Position numbers and translations under genes: made by a program. Positions 25,853 through 33,974 of a stretch of 64,000 nucleotides of DNA are shown piece after piece. Position 1 is the first letter of the stretch. Each line of letters opens with the position of its first letter. The DNA comes from Pseudomonadota bacterium (GTDB taxonomy: Bacteria > Pseudomonadota > Gammaproteobacteria > Acidiferrobacterales > UBA6901): contig JAJYEX010000007.1 in NCBI GenBank assembly GCA_021785515.1, positions 1 through 64,000 on the forward strand, in the 5' to 3' direction. The notes beneath the pieces were generated by a model that saw nothing but the letters and a program-made list of their open reading frames with translations, ran no database searches and was not told where the DNA came from.

Positions 25853-26893
25853 TCAGTCCCGATGCCGGGGCGAGCCGCGAAGCAATGCAGTCACCATGCC
25901 CCATACCCGCAGTGGCGGAAGAGTCTGGTAACAGGCGGGGGTGACGGGCGCATCCGCGCGGTAGTAACAGACCCGTCGCAGGCATGGCGCACAGGCGAAG
26001 TCGGCCGATGCATGGTACTGAGCCTTGCCCACCGTACCGGTTAGGCCCGGATTGGTGGCGCCGTAGATCGTGACAGATGGTACAGACAGCGCCGCAGCGC
26101 AATGGGCAAGTCCGGTGTCAACGCCAACCACCCCCTGCGCGCCAGCCAGGACACCCGCCAGCTGGGTGAGGTTCATGGGGGGCAGAACCCGTGCGTTTGT
26201 GGCGCTCGCTGCAATGCGCTGGGCGCGATCGGCTTCCTCCCGGCTTCCCGCCGGCAACAGTACGCGCAGGCCGGCATCGTTTGCCAGACGGGCCAGTTCC
26301 ATCCAGTAGCGTTCCGGCCATTGCTTGGTGGGCCAGGCGGTTCCGTGCAGAAAAACCAGATACGCCGTATCCTGCGGGCAACTTGCCGCCGGCGCGCGTG
26401 AAATCCCATAGTCAATGCCGTCTTCGGGCATTGTGTAGTCCAGCGCCAGAGCGAACAGTCTGCGCAGACGCAACACCGCATGGCAATTCCGGTCAACAGT
26501 GTGGCGATGTCCGTAGAAAAGCGCCGCCAGGGGTTCGCGTGCCGAAGCGAATCCGAAGCCGTGACGCTCTCCGCGTCCGCAGGCGGCGAGAACGCCGCTT
26601 TTGATCAGGCCTTGCGCATCAACGATCCGGTCATAGCGGCGTGAACGCAGGAAGGACAGCGCCTGCAGCCACTCGGTTCGATGTGCTGACCGCAGAAAGC
26701 CGTGGCGCCAGCGCCGCAGGGCAACCGGGATCACCGTGTCTATGGCCGGGTGCCAGGCGGGTATTTCCGCGTATGCCTCCTCGATCAGCCAGTCGAATCG
26801 GGCCTGCGGCAGGGCGCGGGCAGCGTCCGTAAGGGCTGGCAGGACATGCAAGACATCGCCCAGGGAGGAGGTCTTGATAACCAGGACTCTCAT
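25853..26893 (-). CDS. waaC: Lipopolysaccharide heptosyltransferase I
   Basis: The protein has 346 residues. MRVLVIKTSSLGDVLHVLPALTDAARALP is the classic WaaC start, with GT9 fold features through KSGVLAACGRGERHGFGFASAREPLA and GVDTGLAHCAAALSVPSVTIYGATNPGLTGTVG. It transfers the first L-glycero-D-manno-heptose onto Kdo of the LPS inner core at the cytoplasmic face of the inner membrane. The ATG at 26893 overlaps the waaF stop by 4 bp (ATGA). The in-frame extension to 26992 is unrelated sequence inside waaF. The C-terminal region has several Cys (CAPCLRRVCYY). Confidence 0.9.
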   Translation of the reverse strand: MRVLVIKTSSLGDVLHVLPALTDAARALPQARFDWLIEEAYAEIPAWHPAIDTVIPVALRRWRHGFLRSAHRTEWLQALSFLRSRRYDRIVDAQGLIKSGVLAACGRGERHGFGFASAREPLAALFYGHRHTVDRNCHAVLRLRRLFALALDYTMPEDGIDYGISRAPAASCPQDTAYLVFLHGTAWPTKQWPERYWMELARLANDAGLRVLLPAGSREEADRAQRIAASATNARVLPPMNLTQLAGVLAGAQGVVGVDTGLAHCAAALSVPSVTIYGATNPGLTGTVGKAQYHASADFACAPCLRRVCYYRADAPVTPACYQTLPPLRVWGMVTALLRGSPRHRD

Positions 26894-27921
26894 CGCTGCA
26901 GCACCACCGCATCGATGCGTTCCTCGACCCATTCGGGTTCGAGCTGACGCAGGCAGTTGGTGTGGCCGAGCGGACAGACACGCTTGAAACACGGACTGCA
27001 GGGCAGGCCCAGAGACAGAATTGTTGCCTGCGCGCTCAGCGGCGGCGTGAATCCAGGGTCGGACGATCCATACAGCGCGATCAATGGTCGTCCAAGACTG
27101 GCGGCCACGTGCATCAACCCCGAATCGTTGCTCACGACCACGCTCGCCAGCGAAAGCAGGTCAACCGCCTCTCCCAGCGTCGTGCGCCCGGCCAGATCCG
27201 CGCAGTCGGACCCGGACAGGACGCGCACGCGGGCCGTTACCGACCGGTCGCGCTCCGAACCGAAAAGCCAGACTCGCCAGCCGCGGGCTGCATAGCGGGA
27301 GGCAAGGCGGCCATAGTGTTCCTCCGGCCAGCGTTTGGCCGGCCCGAATTCGGCGCCGGGACAGAGGGCCAGTATTGGTTTCCCGGAGTGATGAAGCCCG
27401 AGGCGGGCCTGTGCCGCATCAACGCTGTTGGGCGAGACGGTGAGTCTTGGAACCGGAAGCGGCGCGGGCAGGGTCGCGCCGCGGTCCAGACCGAGCGCCA
27501 CGAAGCGATCAACGGTTCGTGGCAGGCTTGCCGTGTCCAGCCTGCGGGCATCGTTGAGCAGACCCCAGCGCAGTTCCCCGACGTAGCCCGTACGCAGCGG
27601 AATCGCAGCCCACCATGGCACCAGTGCCGACTTGAACGAGTTCGGCAGTATGATCGCCTGTGTGTAGTGCTGGGATCGCAGGGATCGGCCGGTCCGCCAC
27701 CGCGTTGCCAGCCCAAGCTGGCCGTGGCTCGTCTTCAGTGGCCAGGTGCGACGGATTTCAGGCATACGTGTGAGCAGGGGTTCGCTCCAGGCGGGTGCCA
27801 GCACATCGATGGCCGCGTCCGGATGATGCTGTCGCAGAATCTGGAACAGACTGTGGGCCATGACCATGTCGCCGACCCAGGAGGGACCCACGACCAGAAT
27901 CGAAGAGAAAGGGCGGTCCAC
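26890..27921 (-). CDS. waaF: Lipopolysaccharide heptosyltransferase II
   Basis: This 343-residue GT9 protein begins ILVVGPSWVGDMVMAHSLFQILRQHHPDAAIDVLAPAWSEPLLTRMPEI, diagnostic of WaaF. It continues through LPNSFKSALVPWWAAIPLRTGY, PGAEFGPAKRWPEEHYG and VVSNDSGLMHVAASLGRPLIALYGSSDPGFTPP. It adds the second heptose of the inner core. It is first of the two-gene waaFC unit, coupled by ATGA to waaC. Confidence 0.92.
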   Translation of the reverse strand: MDRPFSSILVVGPSWVGDMVMAHSLFQILRQHHPDAAIDVLAPAWSEPLLTRMPEIRRTWPLKTSHGQLGLATRWRTGRSLRSQHYTQAIILPNSFKSALVPWWAAIPLRTGYVGELRWGLLNDARRLDTASLPRTVDRFVALGLDRGATLPAPLPVPRLTVSPNSVDAAQARLGLHHSGKPILALCPGAEFGPAKRWPEEHYGRLASRYAARGWRVWLFGSERDRSVTARVRVLSGSDCADLAGRTTLGEAVDLLSLASVVVSNDSGLMHVAASLGRPLIALYGSSDPGFTPPLSAQATILSLGLPCSPCFKRVCPLGHTNCLRQLEPEWVEERIDAVVLQR

Positions 27922-28194
27922 GCAGCGCTATAGGGATACAGCCCGGGCGGCTGTCACGGGCAGGAGGTTTTCGTGCAGACGGTGTCCGGCTCCCCGCATG
28001 ACCAAGGCGGAGCGGGGCGCATAGTTCACGAGTTCGAGCCGGTTTTCCATTAGAATAAGGCGATCGCCTGATGGTATCCCGCCCGGGGAGCCCTGGTGCC
28101 CGCCGAAAGAGATATAGAATCGAGGCGAAATATAAATGATAGTACCTTGTTTTTCAATATATTTATTAATTAAACCCTAACCTGGAACAGTCGC
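27922..28194. other. Divergent intergenic region waaF / cysG
   Basis: It holds promoters for both directions. The part next to cysG (28110-28190) is AT-rich, with ATATATTTATTAATTAAA, a plausible promoter or UP region. GGCGATCGCC at about 28070 is a perfect 10-bp palindrome. Confidence 0.35.
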
Positions 28195-29610
28195 ATGGAT
28201 TTTCTTCCGATTTTTCTTACGGTCCGAAATCAGCCCTGTCTGGTCGTAGGCGGCGGCGAAGTCGCCGCCAGGAAAGCCGGGGTATTGCTGCAGGCCGGCG
28301 CCCGGGTCCTGGTCGTAGCGCCCAAGCTGGGCGGTGCGATGTCGGCCCTGCTGGCGCAACAGCGTATCGAGTATCGTGCGGACCGGTTCGACGCAGAGCA
28401 GGTCAGGGGTGTCGCCGTGGTGATCGCGGCCACTGACGACGAAGAGGTCAATCGTGCCGTGGCGCAGGCGGCCCGCGGCTTTCATGTCCCGGTGAACGTG
28501 GTGGATCGGCCGGAACTGTGTTCCTTTGTGATGCCCTCCATTATTGACCGCTCGCCACTGGTGCTGGCGGTGTCGACAGGTGGTGCGGCGCCGGTGCTGG
28601 CGCGTCTGCTCCGGGCCAGGCTGGAAACGCTCATTCCGGCATCCTACGGGCGCCTGGCGGCGATGATGGGGGAGTTCCGCGCCAAGGTGCGGCAGCGATT
28701 CCAGCGCGCGGCGGACCGGCGCGTCTTCTGGGAACGAGTCGTGGAGGGCGTGGTTGCCGAGCAGGTGTATGCAGGGCAGGACACGGCGGCGCGGATGACC
28801 CTGCAGCAGGCTCTGGACAGTGACAGCGGGGGACTGGCGCGCGGCGAGGTGTACCTCGTCGGGGGTGGTCCGGGAGATCCGGATCTGCTGACGTTCCGGG
28901 CTCTGCGGCTCATGCAGCGCGCCGATGTCGTGGTGTACGACCGTCTTGTCGCCCCGGCGGTGCTGGATCTTGTCCGCCGAGATGCCGAGCGCATCTACGT
29001 TGGCAAGGAACGGGACAATCATGCAGTTCCACAGGAAGGCATCAACCAGCTGCTCGTACGCCTGGCAAGAGAAGGCAAGCGCGTAGTGCGTCTCAAAGGC
29101 GGCGATCCATTCATATTCGGACGTGGTGGCGAGGAAATCGAAACCCTGATGGCCGAAGGCATCGCCTTCCAGGTGGTTCCGGGAATCACCGCGGCCGCCG
29201 GCTGTGCCTCCTATGCCGGCATACCGTTGACCCACCGGGACTATTCGCAGGCCGTGGTGTTCGTTACCGGACACCTTCAGGACGGCAGTGTCAACCTGAA
29301 CTGGAAGGCGCTGGCGCAGCCGCGGCAGACCATCGTGTTCTACATGGGCCTGCACGGAATTGCAGTGCTGTGCCGGGAGCTCATCGGTCACGGTCTGCCG
29401 CCCGCAACGCCTGCCGCACTGGTGGAGCAGGGCACGACCATCAACCAGCGCGTCTATGTCGGAACCCTTGAGACCCTTCCGGATATCGTCCGGCATAACG
29501 ACATCCATGCCCCGACCCTCATCATCGTAGGCGAAGTGGTGCGACTTCACGAGAAACTGGCCTGGTTCATGCCCGCGGTCGCCGGAGGTGGCGCGACGTC
29601 CACGCCGTAA
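28195..29610 (+). CDS. cysG: Siroheme synthase (trifunctional CysG)
   Basis: This 471-residue protein has the N-terminal precorrin-2 dehydrogenase/sirohydrochlorin ferrochelatase module: MDFLPIFLTVRNQPCLVVGGGEVAARKAGVLLQAGA, then NVVDRPELCSFVMPSIIDRSPLVLAVSTGGAAPVLARLLR. The SUMT domain starts near residue 218: GEVYLVGGGPGDPDLLTFRALRLMQRADVVVYDRL, then VVRLKGGDPFIFGRGGEE, VVPGITAAAGCASYAGIPLTHRDYSQ and VFVTGH. It makes siroheme from uroporphyrinogen III. Next to a dsr cluster it most likely supplies siroheme for DsrAB, amidated by DsrN. It converges on the response-regulator gene with a 10-bp gap. Confidence 0.95.
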   Translation: MDFLPIFLTVRNQPCLVVGGGEVAARKAGVLLQAGARVLVVAPKLGGAMSALLAQQRIEYRADRFDAEQVRGVAVVIAATDDEEVNRAVAQAARGFHVPVNVVDRPELCSFVMPSIIDRSPLVLAVSTGGAAPVLARLLRARLETLIPASYGRLAAMMGEFRAKVRQRFQRAADRRVFWERVVEGVVAEQVYAGQDTAARMTLQQALDSDSGGLARGEVYLVGGGPGDPDLLTFRALRLMQRADVVVYDRLVAPAVLDLVRRDAERIYVGKERDNHAVPQEGINQLLVRLAREGKRVVRLKGGDPFIFGRGGEEIETLMAEGIAFQVVPGITAAAGCASYAGIPLTHRDYSQAVVFVTGHLQDGSVNLNWKALAQPRQTIVFYMGLHGIAVLCRELIGHGLPPATPAALVEQGTTINQRVYVGTLETLPDIVRHNDIHAPTLIIVGEVVRLHEKLAWFMPAVAGGGATSTP

Positions 29611-29620
29611 CGGGCGGGTT

Positions 29621-30301
29621 TCAGCCGGTACGCTGATTGCCGCCCTTCTGGCGGTTGGCCAGGTCATGCTCCACGGCCATCACTGCCGCTTCCACGCGCG
29701 ATCTGACGCCGAGCTTGCGCAGTATCGACTTGACGTGCAGCTTGACCGTTCCGTCGGTGATGTACAGAACCCGTGCAATCGCCTTGTTGCTGCGGCCCTC
29801 GGCCAGATGCCGCAGAATCTCCTGCTCGCGGGGCGTCAGCTCCGCCAGGGGAGCGGCGGGAGATGGCGTGTTCTTCTGCTGGCCCTGCACCAGACGTGTC
29901 AGTGAACCGATGAGTTCCTTCGCAACCACGTTGTCGCCGCGCACTGCATCCTGGAGTGCCGGGACCAGATCCTCGGGATCCATGTCCTTCAGCAGGTACC
30001 CTTGGGCACCGCCGCGCAGTGCCGTCTGTAGATCTGCCTCATCGCGGCTCATTGTCAGCATCAGTATCGGCGCCTCGACGCCTGCGCTACGCAGCCGGGT
30101 CAGTACCTCAAGCCCGTTCATGTCCGGCATTTTCACATCCAGCAGGATGATGTCCGGCGCAAGTTCCGGCGTAAGGGCCAGTCCTTCGGCGCCGGTTCCC
30201 ACGGAGGCGACAACCTCGATGCCGCGACTCTCAAGCAGCTGTTCAAGTCCTTTCCGGACAAGTGTGTGGTCATCGATCAGGACGACGCGCATGGCGGTCA
30301 C
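29621..30301 (-). CDS. NarL/FixJ-family response regulator
   Basis: This 226-residue protein has a receiver domain with phosphoacceptor Asp55 (PDIILLDVKMPDMNGLEVL), acidic pair D10/D11, and Lys near 108 (GAQGYLLKDMDPEDL). A C-terminal GerE helix-turn-helix lies at about residues 155-215 (LTPREQEILRHLAEGRSNKAIARVLYITDGTVKLHVKSILRKLGVRSR). Overall it resembles NarL. It starts on ATGA overlapping the sensor kinase stop. With the kinase and adjacent dsr genes it is a candidate regulator of sulfur oxidation. Confidence 0.92.
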   Translation of the reverse strand: MTAMRVVLIDDHTLVRKGLEQLLESRGIEVVASVGTGAEGLALTPELAPDIILLDVKMPDMNGLEVLTRLRSAGVEAPILMLTMSRDEADLQTALRGGAQGYLLKDMDPEDLVPALQDAVRGDNVVAKELIGSLTRLVQGQQKNTPSPAAPLAELTPREQEILRHLAEGRSNKAIARVLYITDGTVKLHVKSILRKLGVRSRVEAAVMAVEHDLANRQKGGNQRTG

Positions 30302-31947
30302 CTCGCGGCCATCTGCCGGTTTCGCAGCATGGTCTGCGACGGTCCGGCGAAGCTCAGACTGATGCGCGTGCCTTCCCCCGGTTCGCTTTCGATCGTAAGT
30401 GTGCCCGGAAGACGTTGAGCGCGTTCACGCATTATCGAGAGCCCGACATGCTCGCCGCGCTGGGAGTAGGGCGCCGACACGATTCCAAGACCATCGTCCT
30501 CGATCAAAAGCTGGTAATTGTTGTTTTCATCGGACTTGAGCATGATCCGCGTATTAAGCGCATTGCTGTGTTTGCGGATGTTCGCCAGCGCCTCCTGAAT
30601 AATCCGGAAGACCTGGATCTCCTGGGCGGGGGACAGCGCCAGTTCGCTGCATTCGTTATGGAAGAACGCGGCGATCCCGGTTTCCTCCTTGAAGTTCACG
30701 ACCATGTCGGCGATGGCGGGAATAAGGCCACGCTGGTCCATGCGCGAGCGGAAGTTGGCCAGCAGGTCACGCAGGTTTGCGTGCGCCTCCACCAGCGCGA
30801 GGTGCAGGCGGCGCACTTCATTCTCGGCGCTTGCGATGTCCTTCCGGAACAGCATCTCGCCCAGCATTTTGATGTGTATGCGCATGCTGACCAGTGACTG
30901 CGCGAGCGAATCGTGCAGTTCGTTGCCAATCATGTTGCGCTCTTCAATGATAGCCAGACGGCGGGCGTCGTTGTCGAGGCGCGCCTTTTCTATGGCCAGC
31001 CCCAGGTGGTTGCTGATGCTGGAGAGCAGTTCGCGCAGGTCATCACCCAGGCTCGAAATTGGCTGGTCGAGAAAGAGATTGTAGATGCCGAGGATGCGGT
31101 CCTGGTAGTGGATCGGTACCACCACCACTTCCCGGCAGCCGTTGCGAAACGGGCCGTTTCCTCCCTTCTGGGCGCAACGACCGGCATCGTGGACGATGCG
31201 GATCTGGCCGTCACGGGCTGACCAGCCGCATTCGCAATCGTCGGTGTCAACCAGCATGTCCTGTTCCACGACGGACGGATCCAGACCGCGGCAGGCCACT
31301 AAACGGGTCTGTCCGTTGTCGGTCAGCAGACGCACCGTGGCGGCACGGGCACTGACCAGGTCCATAAAGGTGTCGAGGAAACCCTCCAAAAGCTCCTCCA
31401 GACTGCGCGAGGTGTTCAGGCTGGACGCGACGTCGTACAGGATCTCGAGCGAGCGGGTCTTGCGACCGAGACGTTCCGTCTGGGCCTGCACCTGGGCGTC
31501 CATTTCCCGGGTGAGAAGTTTAAGTTCCTCTCCGAGGCTATTGATGTCGCGCGCAAGATCGGCAAATTCTCCGGCTGGAGGCACGGGGATACGGGCTGAA
31601 AGATTGCCGCCACGTACGTGGATCGCCCAGTTCCGCAGGTGAGTGAGCGGCTCCAGCAGCTGGCGGTTGACCCGTTGCAGCAGCACCACAACGGTCGCCG
31701 CTGCCAGTGCGAGCAGGCCGATCTGGGCGTAGATCAGGTGCGGGTGCTGACGATCTCCTGCAAGAGCGAGAAACTCAGTCACCAGGGTCAGGAGCAGCGC
31801 GGCTGTCAGCAGCAACAGCGGTCCTCCCGCGCGGCGCCGAAGCCAGCGGGTTGCCTTGTGCTGCCAGCCGTCGGCAGGTCTTATCAACCAGGGTGCCAAA
31901 GGCATAGAACTCGGCTGAGGTGGCGTATTTTCAGGTTCGGGTGTCAT
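30298..31947 (-). CDS. NarX-like sensor histidine kinase with Cys-rich GAF region
   Basis: This 549-residue protein has two transmembrane helices at about 42-62 and 72-91 with only a very short periplasmic loop, so the nitrate-binding P-box domain of NarX is missing. HAMP (about 92-145) and a coiled linker follow. The GAF-like central module holds C238, C240, C258 and C271 (DTDDCECGWS, AGRCAQKG, RNGCREV). The HisKA_3 domain has H345 in NELHDSLAQSL, and the HATPase_c domain has EALANIRKHS and EDDGLGI. The four cysteines could bind an iron-sulfur cluster or sense thiol redox, as in the central module of NarX relatives. The signal is likely cytoplasmic. Confidence 0.9.
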   Translation of the reverse strand: MTPEPENTPPQPSSMPLAPWLIRPADGWQHKATRWLRRRAGGPLLLLTAALLLTLVTEFLALAGDRQHPHLIYAQIGLLALAAATVVVLLQRVNRQLLEPLTHLRNWAIHVRGGNLSARIPVPPAGEFADLARDINSLGEELKLLTREMDAQVQAQTERLGRKTRSLEILYDVASSLNTSRSLEELLEGFLDTFMDLVSARAATVRLLTDNGQTRLVACRGLDPSVVEQDMLVDTDDCECGWSARDGQIRIVHDAGRCAQKGGNGPFRNGCREVVVVPIHYQDRILGIYNLFLDQPISSLGDDLRELLSSISNHLGLAIEKARLDNDARRLAIIEERNMIGNELHDSLAQSLVSMRIHIKMLGEMLFRKDIASAENEVRRLHLALVEAHANLRDLLANFRSRMDQRGLIPAIADMVVNFKEETGIAAFFHNECSELALSPAQEIQVFRIIQEALANIRKHSNALNTRIMLKSDENNNYQLLIEDDGLGIVSAPYSQRGEHVGLSIMRERAQRLPGTLTIESEPGEGTRISLSFAGPSQTMLRNRQMAAR

Positions 31948-32137
31948 TCGACTCCCTCCGTGCCATGCCGCCCCAACTCTGGTCTAGGGATAATGCGACT
32001 ATTCCTTGTGTTGCCGCTCCACAGAGGGTGGTGGGGTCGAAAAGCCAACTGATATAGAGGGATGTTATATAGAACAGCCGGAAAAATAGCAACCCTGGCC
32101 TGTCACAAAGGCGCCGGCCCGGTGGGCCAGATGCCCG

Positions 32138-33592
32138 TTAAGGGGGCTGACTGGCGTAAATTCCCGGCTGGAAGAGCTCTTTTCCCGATCGCGTGAGGGC
32201 GGTTGTGTACGGGCCAATCGCATTTTCGAGCTCTTCTGTCCATGACGGATGGCTGTAGTTCATGTCGGTGAAAAACCACAGTCCGCGATCCGACTGGCAG
32301 GCCGCCGCCAGCATGTGAATCTGCTCCCCGGCCTCGTTTCCGACGATGCACCCGCCCAGCAGCTGCCCGGTTTCCTCATCGTGCACCACCTCGATGAAGC
32401 CCTCGAAATCATGCTTGGCGCGGGATTTTGCGGAAGCGCCGAAGTTGGTGCGCACGACGTCCGGACTGAAGCCTGCCTCTTCCGCCTGATCCTCCGTCAG
32501 GCCGACCGCGGCAATTTCCAGAGCCGAATCGATCACGATGGGCACGGTATGATAATTGCGCGGAAGACGGCTGTTTTTCAGGGCGTTGGCCAGGACGATC
32601 TTGGCATCGTGCAAGGCCGCGTTGGCGGTCATCGGACCGGGCTTTGCGTCGCCCACCGCATAGATGCCCGAAACGCTTGTCTCGAGATACTCATCGGTCT
32701 CGATGAAGCCCTGGGCGGTGGTGTGGACGCCGGCCTCACGCAGGCCCATGTCCGCAGGGCGCGGCTGACGGCCGATTGCGACCAGTATCAGTTCAAAAGT
32801 CTCCGTCCTGCCGTCGGTGAAGGTGACCAGTGTGCCGTCCACGGTCTGCTGGCAGGAGGCAACGGTAACCTCGGTGCGCACGTCGACCCCAAGGCGGTCA
32901 AGCTTGCGTGCCAGCAGCGCGCTGGCACGCACCGGAATGCTGCGCTTGTTGAGCAGACGATCCGAGACCTCGGCGATCGTCACGCGCGAACCGAACTGGC
33001 TCATCATGTAGCCGAGCTCGCTGCCGATGGCCCCGCCACCGACGCACAGTACCGATGCCGGCAGGGCCCTGTGCCCGTGCATGAAATGGCTCGAATGGAT
33101 GATGCGTCGGCCGTCGGCCGGGCAGGCCGGATGTTCGCACGCACCGGCACCGGTGGCAATCACAATGCTTCCCGCATGGAGCTGGATCGCAGTGGTCGGG
33201 CCTGAAGTTGGCGATACCTCGATCGCCCTGGTACCGCGAAGTCTGGCGTGGCCGTGATAGACCGTGACGCCAAAGCGGTTCAGCCACACCGGAAAATTGT
33301 CTCGAATTCCCTGCACCACGGTATCCTTGTGTTTGAGGGCAGCGGTGAAGTCGCCCACGACACGTCCCGTCAGGCCGCGACCCTGGAGCTGTTCGATGTC
33401 CTCGAGGAGGCTGGCAATGTGCAGGAGCGCCTTCTTGGGAATGCAGCCCTGGTTGAGGCAGGTGCCGCCCGGATCCCCGCGCTCGATCAGTGCCACCCGC
33501 GCGCCGAGCTGGGCGGCGCCGAGCGCAGTCTTGTAGCCGCCGGGACCGCTCCCGACGACTATCACGTCATAGGAGTTGGGCGATCCGGTCAT
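32138..33592 (-). CDS. Dihydrolipoamide dehydrogenase-like flavoprotein
   Basis: The protein has 484 residues. It has an FAD-binding GSGPGGYKTALGAAQLGA, the redox-active disulfide GGTCLNQGCIPKKALLH, NAD-binding VGGGAIGSELGYMMSQFG, and a second FAD motif GIYAVGDAKPGPMTANAALHDA. The C-terminal interface lacks the usual HAHPT segment but has FTDMNYSHPSWTEE, i.e. HP at the expected His-Glu site. It starts in a 4-bp overlap with dsrR and so is the last gene of the dsr unit. No lipoyl protein or E2 gene is nearby. It probably serves sulfur oxidation or an off-window lipoate-binding sulfur carrier, not the pyruvate dehydrogenase complex. Confidence 0.85.
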   Translation of the reverse strand: MTGSPNSYDVIVVGSGPGGYKTALGAAQLGARVALIERGDPGGTCLNQGCIPKKALLHIASLLEDIEQLQGRGLTGRVVGDFTAALKHKDTVVQGIRDNFPVWLNRFGVTVYHGHARLRGTRAIEVSPTSGPTTAIQLHAGSIVIATGAGACEHPACPADGRRIIHSSHFMHGHRALPASVLCVGGGAIGSELGYMMSQFGSRVTIAEVSDRLLNKRSIPVRASALLARKLDRLGVDVRTEVTVASCQQTVDGTLVTFTDGRTETFELILVAIGRQPRPADMGLREAGVHTTAQGFIETDEYLETSVSGIYAVGDAKPGPMTANAALHDAKIVLANALKNSRLPRNYHTVPIVIDSALEIAAVGLTEDQAEEAGFSPDVVRTNFGASAKSRAKHDFEGFIEVVHDEETGQLLGGCIVGNEAGEQIHMLAAACQSDRGLWFFTDMNYSHPSWTEELENAIGPYTTALTRSGKELFQPGIYASQPP

Positions 33593-33918
33593 GATTCCTG
33601 GCGTGCGGCATCGTCCGCGGGGCGATGACTTTCGTCATTGGGGTTCATGAAGATGAAGCGAAACTCGCCGGGATTGATTTCCACGAAGTCCAGGGTGGCG
33701 CCCACCAGCAATCCGGCGCAGGCGGGAGAAATCAGTATATTGATGCCCTCGCAGGTGATCACGTGGTCATCGCTGCCGGGATCATCAAACCCCATGCCAT
33801 ATTCCATCGTCCCATCGTCGTCGCGGCGCGCGGCCAGACGCAGATAGACGTCGGTACCGTTGTCTTTGCCGGAGGACTTGAGTATCTGGGTTGCGGCCTG
33901 GGTGGTGACTGTAATCAT
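33589..33918 (-). CDS. dsrR: DsrR, IscA-like A-type scaffold lacking canonical cysteines
   Basis: This 109-residue protein has the A-type fold, from MITVTTQAATQILKSSGKDNGTDVYLRLAARRDDDG and YGMGFDDPG through GATLDFVEINPGEFRFIFMNPN. The three iron-sulfur cysteines of IscA (one central, the CGCG-type pair near the C-terminus) are absent; only two other Cys occur (ITCEG, SPACAG). Loss of those cysteines is a known feature of DsrR, thought to affect dsr expression after transcription. The position after dsrN fits. Confidence 0.88.
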   Translation of the reverse strand: MITVTTQAATQILKSSGKDNGTDVYLRLAARRDDDGTMEYGMGFDDPGSDDHVITCEGINILISPACAGLLVGATLDFVEINPGEFRFIFMNPNDESHRPADDAARQES

Positions 33919-33974
33919 GAATATGGATTCCGTATGGGTTAAGGCTCGGTGGGGACCTGCGCCGGCAGCCGGCT

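Noticed and set aside
28177-29667. 496-codon minus-strand frame opposite cysG
   Set aside because: CysG motifs are intact on the plus strand; the opposite frame is low-complexity and His/Arg-rich.
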